Below are positions 6,697-14,500 of a stretch of DNA of 17,332 nt, piece after piece (positions within the stretch are counted from its first letter, which is position 1; each line of letters begins with the position of its first letter). The stretch is taken from positions 1-17,332 of the forward strand of contig NZ_CAMXYE010000025.1 in NCBI RefSeq assembly GCF_947253055.1, read 5' to 3'. The translations under genes were made by a program, and so were the position numbers. This DNA comes from an uncultured Arcanobacterium sp. Lineage in GTDB: Bacteria > Actinomycetota > Actinomycetes > Actinomycetales > Actinomycetaceae. The notes beneath the pieces were generated by a model. The model ran no database searches and was not told where the DNA came from. It saw only the letters and a program-made list of their open reading frames with translations.

Positions 6697-7791
6697 ATGG
6701 GAAATATTGCAAAATTACGCGACTATGGCGTCTCCGTATGGTTAGATGACCTCTCGCGCTCCCGCCTTACCAGTGGCGGCTTAGAGAAAATGATCAAAGA
6801 TGGCGAAATTGCCGGAGTTACTACTAATCCAGCAATTTTTCAAGCAGCTATTTCTGGGGCAGCTGACTACGCAGCAGATATTGCCCAGCTGGCGCAAGCC
6901 GGCGCCGATGCGGAAGCCGTTATTACTAAGCTGACCAGTGACGACGTGCGTAATGCCTGTGATCTCTTTGCAGATCTCTATCGCGAAACCGGAAAAGATG
7001 GCCGCGTATCTATTGAAGTAGATCCGCGTTTGGCCCATCGCACTGATCCTACTATTGCGCAAGCAAAAGAACTATGGAAATTAGTAGACCGACCCAATGC
7101 CATGATTAAAATTCCGGCTACGAAGGAAGGTCTGCGGGCAATTACGGAAGTAATTTCCGAGGGGATTTCCGTAAATGTGACTCTGATTTTCTCGGTAGAG
7201 CGCTATCGCGAAGTGGTAGAAGCGTATTTAGCCGGATTGGAAAAAGCAGCAGCTGCTGGGAAAGATTTGCAAAAAATTCATTCCGTGGCATCGGTATTCG
7301 TATCGCGGGTGGATACAGAAGTGGATGCCCAGCTAGAAAAAATCGGCTCTCCCGATGCTTTAGATATGCGTGGAAAAGCCGCACTCGCAAATGCGCGCCT
7401 CACCTATGCTGCCTATATGGAGCTATTTGAGGATAACCCGCGTTTCCAGCAATTGGCAGCGCAGGGAGCTAATGTGCAGCGCCCACTCTGGGCTTCTACC
7501 GGAGTAAAGAACCCGGACTATTCTCCGACTCTTTATGTAGATCAATTGGTAGCCGAAAATACGGTAAATACTATGCCGGAGAAAACTCTCCGGGCCACTA
7601 TAGAAAGTGCCGATATTACCGGTGACACCATTCGCCCTCAGTTAGAAGATGCACAGCGCATAATTAAGAAAATTATTCATTTAGGAATAGATTTCGCTGC
7701 TGCTACACAAAAACTAGAAAATGAGGGAGTAGAAAAATTCGAGATAGCTTGGAATGAGCTAATCGAAACCGTAGAAGACGCTATGAAGTAA
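6697..7791 (+). CDS. tal: Transaldolase
   Basis: Transaldolase transfers dihydroxyacetone from sedoheptulose 7-phosphate to glyceraldehyde 3-phosphate, working with transketolase. The protein has 364 residues, the length of the actinobacterial transaldolase subfamily. The first active-site signature, GVTTNPAIF, lies at 40-48. The Schiff-base lysine is Lys138 in NAMIKIPATKEG (134-145). ISVNVTLIFSVERY, SVASVFVSRVDTEVD and RPLWASTGVKNPDY are all typical of the family. An AAAGG ribosome site lies 8 bases before the ATG, within the 11-base gap after tkt. It is the last gene of the operon and is followed by a strong intrinsic terminator. In many Actinobacteria zwf, opcA and pgl follow tal; here none does. 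Confidence 0.96.
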   Translation: MGNIAKLRDYGVSVWLDDLSRSRLTSGGLEKMIKDGEIAGVTTNPAIFQAAISGAADYAADIAQLAQAGADAEAVITKLTSDDVRNACDLFADLYRETGKDGRVSIEVDPRLAHRTDPTIAQAKELWKLVDRPNAMIKIPATKEGLRAITEVISEGISVNVTLIFSVERYREVVEAYLAGLEKAAAAGKDLQKIHSVASVFVSRVDTEVDAQLEKIGSPDALDMRGKAALANARLTYAAYMELFEDNPRFQQLAAQGANVQRPLWASTGVKNPDYSPTLYVDQLVAENTVNTMPEKTLRATIESADITGDTIRPQLEDAQRIIKKIIHLGIDFAAATQKLENEGVEKFEIAWNELIETVEDAMK

Positions 7792-7816
7792 CACCTTTTA
7801 ATAGCCTCAATACCGC

Positions 7817-7856
7817 CGTGGGGGTCACGCGAATTTCGCGTGACCCCCACGTTTTT
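7817..7856 (+). terminator. Strong intrinsic terminator after tal
   Basis: A perfect 15-bp G+C-rich stem (CGTGGGGGTCACGCG at 7817-7831 pairing with 7837-7851) closes a five-base loop AATTT and is followed by TTTTT at 7852-7856. It stands 25 bases after the tal stop, between the convergent tal and secG. The T run is only on the plus-strand side. For leftward secG transcripts the same stem is present but has no U tract after it, so it would act there mainly as an RNA 3'-end barrier. Confidence 0.93.
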
Positions 7857-7870
7857 GGGACTTCTTAAAA

Positions 7871-8116
7871 TTAAGAAAGTACTTTTACAATCAGCCCTAC
7901 CGCAATTACCAGCACAAACCAGAGAATAGAAAGACCAACCGTAATCCGATTCAGATTCCGCTCTGCCACTCCCGAAGAGCGCATAGAAGTGGAGATTCCG
8001 CCCCCGAACATATCGGAGATACCGCCTCCCCGGCCTTTATGCAATAAAATAGCGCCTATTAATAATAGGCTGGTAATCACCAGCAATACCGAAACTATAA
8101 TTAATAAGATATTCAT
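7871..8116 (-). CDS. secG: Preprotein translocase subunit SecG
   Basis: SecG is the small membrane subunit of the SecYEG channel and assists protein export. The 81-residue protein has two hydrophobic membrane segments, about residues 3-25 and 57-78. Between them is the family loop HKGRGGGISDMFGGG (26-40) containing the conserved Gly-rich and Phe-Gly motif. Length and topology match the family. Only a weak GAAG ribosome site lies before the ATG. A TACAAT sequence at 8166-8171 on the minus strand could be a -10 element, but no matching -35 is seen. The gene follows tpiA, as in many Actinobacteria, and is the last of the leftward cluster, facing tal across a shared terminator region. Confidence 0.93.
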   Translation of the reverse strand: MNILLIIVSVLLVITSLLLIGAILLHKGRGGGISDMFGGGISTSMRSSGVAERNLNRITVGLSILWFVLVIAVGLIVKVLS

Positions 8117-8180
8117 TTCGCTTCAACTTTTCTTTCAATAAACGCTGCGATAAGTATTTCCTGATTATTGTACAAGATTT

Positions 8181-8211
8181 CTGCGCCTTGCCCGAATTGA
8201 GCAAGGCGCAG
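8181..8211 (-). other. Perfect 11-bp hairpin between tpiA and secG
   Basis: CTGCGCCTTGC (8181-8191) pairs perfectly with GCAAGGCGCAG (8201-8211) across a nine-base loop. It begins 7 bases after the tpiA stop. On neither strand is it followed by a run of T, so it is not a standard intrinsic terminator. It may protect the tpiA mRNA 3' end, allow partial readthrough to secG, or terminate without a U tract, as has been proposed for some actinobacterial terminators. Confidence 0.6.
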
Positions 8212-8217
8212 AGCTAA

Positions 8218-8994
8218 TTAATCCAAATAGGTGACAATCTTGGAGAATTCTTCGGCCTTTAGGGAAGCTCCGCCTACTAGGGCTCCGTCCACATTGGGCT
8301 TAGCCATAATATCCTTCACATTTCCCGATTTAACTGATCCACCATACTGAATGCGCAGTGCCTCTGCCGTAGCTGCATCAAAGAGTTCGGCAACTTTTTG
8401 GCGAATAGCTCCGCAAACTTCTTCGGCATCTTCCGGCGTAGCTACTTCGCCAGTACCAATAGCCCAAATCGGCTCATAGGCGATTACCGACTTAGCTACT
8501 TCCTCTTTGCTGAGCCCAGCTAGCATTTCTGTAATCTGCCCCAGCACAAACTCTACCTGCTTGCCTTCTTTACGTACTTCCAGAGCTTCTCCGCAGCACA
8601 TAATCGGAATCAAGCCAGCATCCAGAGCCTTCTTGGCTTTCTGACCAATCAGTTCATTAGTTTCCCCATGATACTGCCGGCGCTCCGAATGGCCAACTAC
8701 CACATAGGTGCAACCGAGTTTCGTCAGCATGGCAGTGGAGATTTCTCCCGTATAAGCGCCGGCATCGTGAATCGATACATCCTGCGCGCCGTACTTAATT
8801 TCCAATTCATCTGCTTCTACCAGCGTCTGCACGGAACGTAAATCAGTGAAAGGAGTAATCACCGCTACTTCCACCTTGCTGTAATCATGCTTTAAATCAC
8901 CTAAAGTCCAGGCTAATTTCTGTACTAAAGCGGTAGCTTCCAGATGATCTAAATTCATCTTCCAGTTACCAGCCATAAAAGGTGTACGTGCCAT
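8218..8994 (-). CDS. tpiA: Triosephosphate isomerase
   Basis: This cytoplasmic enzyme interconverts dihydroxyacetone phosphate and glyceraldehyde 3-phosphate. The 258-residue chain is a typical TIM barrel. Asn10 and Lys12 lie in MAGNWKMN, the electrophilic His is His102 in VVVGHSERRQ, and the catalytic base is Glu174 in AYEPIWAIGTG (172-182), which begins the mobile loop. IQYGGSVKSGN and DGALVGGASL form the phosphate-binding end. A GGAGG ribosome site, lying inside the last codons of pgk, is nine bases before the ATG. The pgk-tpiA gap is only 4 bases, so the two are clearly co-transcribed. No residue needed for catalysis is missing. Confidence 0.97.
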   Translation of the reverse strand: MARTPFMAGNWKMNLDHLEATALVQKLAWTLGDLKHDYSKVEVAVITPFTDLRSVQTLVEADELEIKYGAQDVSIHDAGAYTGEISTAMLTKLGCTYVVVGHSERRQYHGETNELIGQKAKKALDAGLIPIMCCGEALEVRKEGKQVEFVLGQITEMLAGLSKEEVAKSVIAYEPIWAIGTGEVATPEDAEEVCGAIRQKVAELFDAATAEALRIQYGGSVKSGNVKDIMAKPNVDGALVGGASLKAEEFSKIVTYLD

Positions 8995-8998
8995 TTAA

Positions 8999-10192
8999 TT
9001 AATCCTCCAAAACTGCAATTCCCGGCAAGGTCTTCCCCTCTAAGAAAGCTAGAGAAGCTCCCCCGCCTGTGGAAATATGATTAAATTTTTCTTCTTCAAA
9101 GCCGAGTGTCCGCACAGCTGCGGCAGAATCGCCTCCACCTACAATAGTGAACCCAGCTGCATCCTGCATAGCCTGAGCTACTGCCCGCGTACCGGCAGCA
9201 AAAGCAGCGAATTCAAATACTCCCATAGGTCCGTTCCATACTATCGTCTTTGAATCAGCAATAGCCTCAGCATACCGTTTTGCGGTCTCGGGTCCAATAT
9301 CCAAACCCATTTCTCCCGCCGGCATAGCCTCGGAGCTATGTACCGAAGCTGGAGCATCTGCCTTGAATTCGGGAGCTGTCACATTATCGACTGGCAATAA
9401 TAATTCCACGCCTTTTTCTTGCGCTTTTTCCAGATAAGAACGAGCAGTTTCCACATAATCGGCTTCCAGCAAAGAAGTACCTACTTCATATCCATGTGCA
9501 CGCAAGAAGGTATAAGCCATTCCGCCGCCGATGAGAAGACGATCGGCTTTTTCCAGCAAGTTTTCAATTACCCCTAATTTATCGGATACTTTAGAACCAC
9601 CTAGTACCACGGTGTAGGGGCGAGCCGGATTTAAGGTCGCCTTGGAAAGCGAATCAATTTCCTTAAATACTAATTCTCCCGCTGCCGAAGGTAAAAGCTG
9701 CGCAATATCGTAAACCGAAGCCTGCTTGCGGTGTACCACCCCGAAGCCATCCGATACGAAGCAATCAGCTAACTTGGCATAAGCTGCTGCCAATTCTTGC
9801 CGCTCGGCATCGTCTTTCGAAGTTTCCCGCGCATCAAAACGGACATTTTCTAGCAATACGACTGCGCCTGCCGCCATATCTGCTGTGCAGCGCTGGGCAT
9901 CTTCTCCCACAGTATCTTTTGCCAACTGCACTTTCTGCCCGAGCAATTCACCTAAACGCTCAGCTACCGGAGCTAAGGAAAAATCTGGATTCGCGGTACC
10001 TTTCGGACGCCCTAAATGAGCTGCCAAAATTACTTTGGCATTATTGCTCAGCAAGCGTTTAATAGTGGGCAGCGCCGCCTTAATCCGGCCGTCATCCGTA
10101 ATCTGCCGATTTTCATCTAGAGGTACATTAAAATCGGCCCGTACAAAGATTTTCTTTCCGGAAATATCCCCTAAGGAATCAATAGTTCTCAT
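8999..10192 (-). CDS. pgk: Phosphoglycerate kinase
   Basis: Phosphoglycerate kinase transfers the acyl phosphate of 1,3-bisphosphoglycerate to ADP, making ATP in glycolysis. The protein has 397 residues, the usual monomer length. The N-terminal substrate domain shows VRADFNVP (17-24), AAHLGRPKG (57-65) and SDGFGVVHR (147-155). The C-terminal nucleotide domain shows LGGSKVSDK (197-205), VWNGPMGVFE and VGGGDSAAAV (from about 351). It lies immediately upstream of tpiA. The ribosome site (GGTG) before its ATG is weak. An intrinsic-terminator-like hairpin lies between gap and pgk, and no clear promoter is seen in the 89-base gap, so pgk-tpiA may depend on readthrough from gap or on a promoter hidden in gap. 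Confidence 0.97.
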   Translation of the reverse strand: MRTIDSLGDISGKKIFVRADFNVPLDENRQITDDGRIKAALPTIKRLLSNNAKVILAAHLGRPKGTANPDFSLAPVAERLGELLGQKVQLAKDTVGEDAQRCTADMAAGAVVLLENVRFDARETSKDDAERQELAAAYAKLADCFVSDGFGVVHRKQASVYDIAQLLPSAAGELVFKEIDSLSKATLNPARPYTVVLGGSKVSDKLGVIENLLEKADRLLIGGGMAYTFLRAHGYEVGTSLLEADYVETARSYLEKAQEKGVELLLPVDNVTAPEFKADAPASVHSSEAMPAGEMGLDIGPETAKRYAEAIADSKTIVWNGPMGVFEFAAFAAGTRAVAQAMQDAAGFTIVGGGDSAAAVRTLGFEEEKFNHISTGGGASLAFLEGKTLPGIAVLED

Positions 10193-10212
10193 ATTTCACC
10201 ATCCAATATTGC

Positions 10213-10262
10213 TAAATAATTAAAATGGGTGCTCGCGCATATCTGAAAGCACGAGCACCCAT
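10213..10262 (-). terminator. Intrinsic terminator (possibly partial) between gap and pgk
   Basis: On the minus strand ATGGGTGCTCG and CGAGCACCCAT form a perfect 11-bp stem (arms 10252-10262 and 10225-10235) with a 16-base loop. It is followed by the T-rich stretch TTTAATTATTTA (10224-10213). It begins about 20 bases after the gap stop. The tail is interrupted by A residues and the loop is long, so leaky termination that leaves gap mRNA more abundant than pgk-tpiA is plausible. Confidence 0.78.
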
Positions 10263-10281
10263 AAAATATTTCCGTACCTAT

Positions 10282-11286
<1,005 letters not shown>

Positions 11287-11324
11287 TCTATTCCTCCTTG
11301 TACACCTCGTGCACGTAGTTATCA

Positions 11325-11359
11325 AAATCGTTGGGAAATCCCCCGATTTAACGAATCGG
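11325..11359 (-). promoter_or_regulatory. Two mutually exclusive hairpins in the gap leader
   Basis: On the plus-strand coordinates, CCGATT (11343-11348) pairs with AATCGG (11354-11359) across a five-base loop. The same bases (CGATTT, 11344-11349) can instead pair with AAATCG (11325-11330), enclosing a GGG/CCC mini-stem (11333-11335 with 11341-11343). In the leftward RNA these structures lie about 40-75 bases before the gap start codon. They could be an attenuator or RNA switch, or just chance pairings in a leader; stems are short. Confidence 0.3.
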
Positions 11360-11414
11360 CATTGAGAGGCACCGTATTCGTTTCGTTATTATTTTATCGT
11401 TTTTTATTCGACTT

Positions 11415-11442
11415 CTTATAGGACTATTGATAAGAATGACCA
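11415..11442 (-). promoter_or_regulatory. Candidate gap promoter
   Basis: On the minus strand TGGTCA (11442-11437, four of six against TTGACA) is followed after 16 bases by TATAAG (11420-11415, five of six against TATAAT). Transcription would begin near 11408 and give a leader of about 120 bases before the gap GTG. It is the best hexamer pair I found in this spacer, though the -35 is only moderate. Confidence 0.5.
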
Positions 11443-11450
11443 CATTCACA
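11435..11450. promoter_or_regulatory. CRP/GlxR-like dyad over the gap -35 region
   Basis: On the minus strand TGTGA-ATGTGG-TCATT matches the CRP/GlxR consensus TGTGA-N6-TCACA at eight of ten specified bases. It overlaps the candidate -35 element. From family knowledge, the CRP-type regulator GlxR controls central carbon genes, including gap, in Corynebacterium. Whether this organism has such a regulator cannot be seen here. Confidence 0.35.
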
Positions 11451-11457
11451 CGAATTT

Positions 11458-11503
11458 ACTTTTGCTCCGGTAAAAAACTACTTTTTTGCTCGCAAAAACT
11501 ACT
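11458..11503. repeat. Imperfect tandem direct repeat upstream of gap
   Basis: Two copies of about 24 bases adjoin, at 11458-11482 and 11480-11503. Both begin ACTTTT, contain TTTTGCTC, and end AAAAACTACT. The second copy contains an inverted repeat TTTTTGC/GCAAAAA. The identical cores AAAAACTACT start 21 bases apart, two helical turns. They lie just upstream of the candidate gap promoter and about 70-115 bases after the whiA stop. They may be protein sites or, because of the A/T runs, curved DNA; function unknown. Confidence 0.5.
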
Positions 11504-11572
11504 GTTTCTCTTCTAAAAATGCCTGCTGCGCGCCCGAAGATTACTTCCGATTAATGCAAAATCTCTATTACC

Positions 11573-12559
11573 TCAACATTGCGAAGCAGAAGTGAGCTCA
11601 GCTACTGCTGCTAGCGTATCTGGAATTCCCAGTTCGGCCGCCCGCTTATCCGCCATAGTGTTGAGTCGGCGCAACCGGCCGGCCACTGCATCTTTTGTAG
11701 CGTTCGGTTGTAAACGCTTACCTAGCATAGAAAGCGAATCACTTGGATACTTAATTCGCATCTCTCCCGCTTCGCGTAAATTATCCGGCACCTGCTCGCC
11801 CAAAATTTCAAAAGCCCGCTTCACCCGCACTACTGCCACTACCGCCGCATCGGCACTTCGGCGCATATTGGCGTCGTCAAAATTAGCCAAGCGGTTTGCG
11901 TTTCCATTCACTTCCCGCTCCGTGCGCAATTCTTCCCAACGAATTACTGCATCATTAGCTCCCATGCGAGTGAGCATTGCGGAAATAGCATCACCATCAC
12001 GAATATCTACCCGATGTGCACCACGCGATTCCCGCGCCCGATACGGAATATCGAGCCGGCGCGCCAATCCCCCAATTCCATAGGCGGCTTCCAGCGAAGG
12101 GCAAGTGAGTTCTAAAGAAGCATTGCGCCCTGGTTCCAAGAGAGTACCGTGTGCCAGAAAAGCTCCCCGCCACGCAGCAGCTGCATCGGCCTTAGTGCCG
12201 CCGACTATCTGGGGAGGTATTCCGCGGATAGGCCGACCTTTTGCATCAAGCAGCCCCACCCGGCGCGCAATGCGTTCACCATAAGATTTCAGCTGCACAA
12301 TATAGCGATTCCCGTTGCGCATGGCATTCGTGACGGCGATTATATCTGCTTCAACGTTATAAATAGTGCGCAGGAGCTCCCAGAGGTGCCGCGCCGCGCC
12401 GGCGTGAGTCAGCTCTGCCTGAAGTCCGATTACTCCCGCATTTATCTGCAAACCACCAGCAAAACGAAACATAATGGCTATTTCTGCCGTCATAGAGGAA
12501 GCTACCTGTGGATATACTCCAGCTAGCTCGTCTTTTACTGCCTGGGTCAAAGCCACCAC
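11573..12559 (-). CDS. whiA: WhiA, sporulation/cell-division transcriptional regulator
   Basis: WhiA combines an N-terminal domain related to LAGLIDADG homing endonucleases, without nuclease activity, with a C-terminal helix-turn-helix. In Streptomyces it acts with WhiB on cell-division genes; in other Gram-positives it affects division and nucleoid organisation. The protein has 328 residues. FRFAGGLQI (31-39) and WRGAFLAHGTL (130-140) are the two LAGLIDADG-type helices. Residues about 262-302, with YPSDSLSMLGKRLQP and KDAVAGRLRRLN, form the DNA-binding helix-turn-helix. Two GTG codons adjoin at 12559 and 12556. The first has the better spacing to the AGAAGG ribosome site; the second would give the common family start MALT. 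It follows yvcK by 41 bases in the conserved rapZ-yvcK-whiA order. Confidence 0.95.
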   Translation of the reverse strand: MVALTQAVKDELAGVYPQVASSMTAEIAIMFRFAGGLQINAGVIGLQAELTHAGAARHLWELLRTIYNVEADIIAVTNAMRNGNRYIVQLKSYGERIARRVGLLDAKGRPIRGIPPQIVGGTKADAAAAWRGAFLAHGTLLEPGRNASLELTCPSLEAAYGIGGLARRLDIPYRARESRGAHRVDIRDGDAISAMLTRMGANDAVIRWEELRTEREVNGNANRLANFDDANMRRSADAAVVAVVRVKRAFEILGEQVPDNLREAGEMRIKYPSDSLSMLGKRLQPNATKDAVAGRLRRLNTMADKRAAELGIPDTLAAVAELTSASQC

Positions 12560-12600
12560 GAAATTTGCCTTCTTTCCAAAAATAATTCCGCTTTCCTACT

Positions 12601-13554
12601 TTAACAGTAGGAAGCAAAAATCTCCCGATAAGCCGCCGCTAAGTGGAGCGGATCATGCACTCCTCGTTGGCGATAATTAGCTACCGGAGCTGTCACTACT
12701 TTTGCACCACATAGAGCAGCTGCTGCTGCTAATTCTGCCGCATTGTAAGACAGGCCCTCATCGACCAAAATCACATCTAAAGATAAATCGGGAGAATGAC
12801 TATAAAAACTACGCACATGGTCGGCCGGCGACATCGAAGAAGTCTCCGAATCAGCTACTAGGTTGATTACCAACATTTTTTTCGCCGCCGTCGCGATAAA
12901 AGCATCGTGTAAATCAGGCACCATGAGGTGCGGAATTACGGAAGTGTACCAAGATCCCGGACCAAAAATTACCCATTCGGCATCCTTGATTGCCGCCACC
13001 GCTTCGGCGGGAGCAGGTGGATTTGGCGGAATGATGCGAATACGGGAAATATCGGCATTAGATTTTGCCACTGAATTTTGCCCATAAATAGTCTTCGCGC
13101 CCTCTGCAGTAAGAATATCGGCTTCGATAGAAAGTGGCACAGAAGCCATGGGCACTACTTTTCCTTTAATGTTTAGTAATTTCCCGACCCACTCTAAGCC
13201 TTGTACTGAATCGCCGAGTAGCTCCCAGAGTCCCGTAATTAATAAATTTCCCAAGGAATGGCCGTCTAAATCGCCACGCGAATGAAAACGATATTGCAGC
13301 ACATCGCGCCAAGTTAAACCCCATTCTCCATCATCACATAGAGCTGCTAGAGCCATCCGTAAATCCCCGGGCGGAAGTACGCCTAATTCTGCACGTAAAC
13401 GCCCAGAACTGCCGCCGTCGTCCGCAACTGTGACAATAGCGGTGATATTGCGCGTGAGGAATTTCAGAGCGGAAAGAGAAGTATAAAGCCCGTGCCCACC
13501 GCCGAGAGCTACTACTCGCTTTCCCCGGGAGCCGCTTTCAAAATTATTTGGCAT
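12601..13554 (-). CDS. yvcK: YvcK/CofD-like protein (gluconeogenesis and cell-wall factor)
   Basis: This is a YvcK-type protein of 317 residues in the CofD-like superfamily. Members bind UDP-sugars and are needed in Bacillus for normal shape on gluconeogenic carbon sources; in mycobacteria the homologue CuvA affects the cell wall. The sequence shows GGGHGLYTSL at 18-27, VADDGGSSGRLR at 43-54, and PPGDLRMALAAL at 61-72, followed by HSLGNLLI. These form the nucleotide-binding end of a Rossmann-like fold. The actual enzyme activity, if any, is not known for this branch. It begins one base after the rapZ stop (13556-13558), so the two are translationally linked, and whiA follows. The start ATG has a weak GGGCGGGA ribosome site. 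Confidence 0.94.
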   Translation of the reverse strand: MPNNFESGSRGKRVVALGGGHGLYTSLSALKFLTRNITAIVTVADDGGSSGRLRAELGVLPPGDLRMALAALCDDGEWGLTWRDVLQYRFHSRGDLDGHSLGNLLITGLWELLGDSVQGLEWVGKLLNIKGKVVPMASVPLSIEADILTAEGAKTIYGQNSVAKSNADISRIRIIPPNPPAPAEAVAAIKDAEWVIFGPGSWYTSVIPHLMVPDLHDAFIATAAKKMLVINLVADSETSSMSPADHVRSFYSHSPDLSLDVILVDEGLSYNAAELAAAAALCGAKVVTAPVANYRQRGVHDPLHLAAAYREIFASYC

Positions 13555-13555
13555 A

Positions 13556-14500
13556 TTATTCCCGCCCTAGATCCCGATGAATAGTGCGCACACTTAATCC
13601 ATTATTTCGCAGCTGCCGCGCTAATTCTTCAGAAATAGCTACCGAGCGATGCTTACCTCCCGTGCAGCCAATTGCCACCGTCACATATGGTTTCAGTTCA
13701 TGCTCGTAGCCTGCCACCATACCCGTAATAAGCTCCGCATAACGCTGCACGAATTGTTGAGCCCCATCTACTTTCATCACAAAGTCACGTACCGGCTCAT
13801 CTTTACCGCTCAGATGGCGCAGTTCGCTTACCCAATAGGGGTTCGGAATAAAACGCACATCTGCCACATGATCTGCATCGAGAGGCAAACCGTATTTAAA
13901 ACCGAAAGACATTACCGTCAGCTCTAATTTAATTTCCGAATCCGTGCCCACTAAACGGCGAATTTCCCGCGCTAAATCATGTACCGAACGGTGGGTAGTA
14001 TCTATCACCTCATCGGCGCGGGTGCGCAAATCTGCCAGCAACTCCCGCTCGCGGCGTATACCGGTGAGAAGCCGACCATCATCCTGCAAGGGGTGCGGAC
14101 GGCGTACCGATTCATAACGGCGTACTAGTTCGGCATCTGCAGCATCTAGAAAAATAATTCGATACGGTATGCTCGCATCAGTCAAATCTTGTAAAACATG
14201 CAAGAGTTCTTGAAAGAATTTCCGGGAACGCACATCTACTACACAGGCCAGCTTTTTAATTCCGCCTCCAGACATCGCCAATTTCAGCATGGCCATGATT
14301 AAACGCGGGGGCATATTATCTATTACGTACCAGCCTAAATCCTCCAGAGTAGCTCCGGCTTGCGAGCGGCCAGCCCCAGACATTCCCGTAATTATTAACA
14401 CTTCCGGAAACTCATTTTGCGGCAGGCTCATTGCAAAATCCATATTCGCAATACCAATAGGAATTTTGCCTGTGTCGTTTATATCGGAAAAATCTGCCAT
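13556..14500 (-). CDS. rapZ: RapZ-family nucleotide-binding protein
   Basis: RapZ (formerly YvcJ) is a P-loop protein; in E. coli it is an RNA-binding adaptor in glucosamine-6-phosphate control. The protein has 314 residues. The Walker A motif is GMSGAGRS (39-46), with Arg in place of the usual Lys, as in other actinobacterial members. DNMPPRLI follows at 61-68, and the C-terminal domain ends with GCTGGKHRSV (278-287), the conserved signature. In Actinobacteria the small RNA pathway controlled by RapZ in E. coli is absent, so the local role is uncertain. The start is not firm: the ATG at 14500 has GAGG only one base away, while ATGs at 14443 and 14431 would give a shorter N terminus closer to relatives. 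It lies 86 bases after uvrC. Confidence 0.93.
   Translation of the reverse strand: MADFSDINDTGKIPIGIANMDFAMSLPQNEFPEVLIITGMSGAGRSQAGATLEDLGWYVIDNMPPRLIMAMLKLAMSGGGIKKLACVVDVRSRKFFQELLHVLQDLTDASIPYRIIFLDAADAELVRRYESVRRPHPLQDDGRLLTGIRRERELLADLRTRADEVIDTTHRSVHDLAREIRRLVGTDSEIKLELTVMSFGFKYGLPLDADHVADVRFIPNPYWVSELRHLSGKDEPVRDFVMKVDGAQQFVQRYAELITGMVAGYEHELKPYVTVAIGCTGGKHRSVAISEELARQLRNNGLSVRTIHRDLGRE

Larger units (their letters stand above)
11287..11572. other. gap / whiA intergenic region
   Basis: This 286-base AT-rich spacer lies between the leftward genes whiA and gap and contains no credible protein gene. From the gap side it holds the AAGGAGG ribosome site (11293-11299), a small hairpin next to it (GTGCAC/GTGTAC, about 11301-11315), the alternative leader hairpins, the candidate promoter with an overlapping dyad, and a pair of tandem repeats. 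No clear intrinsic terminator follows whiA: an imperfect hairpin at about 11534-11549 has no T run directly after it. Confidence 0.75.

Noticed and set aside
11287..11325. An upstream ATG start for gap at 11325
   Set aside because: It would add 13 Arg/Thr-rich residues before the conserved Rossmann start and would place the AAGGAGG ribosome site inside the gene; the GTG at 11286 fits both.
11534..11555. An intrinsic terminator after whiA
   Set aside because: The stem has a G-G mismatch within six pairs and the nearest T run lies about 20 bases away; not enough to call.
11592..12083. A rightward reading frame of 163 codons inside whiA
   Set aside because: It is wholly antisense to whiA, Ser/Arg-rich as expected of an antisense shadow, and has no ribosome site or family match.
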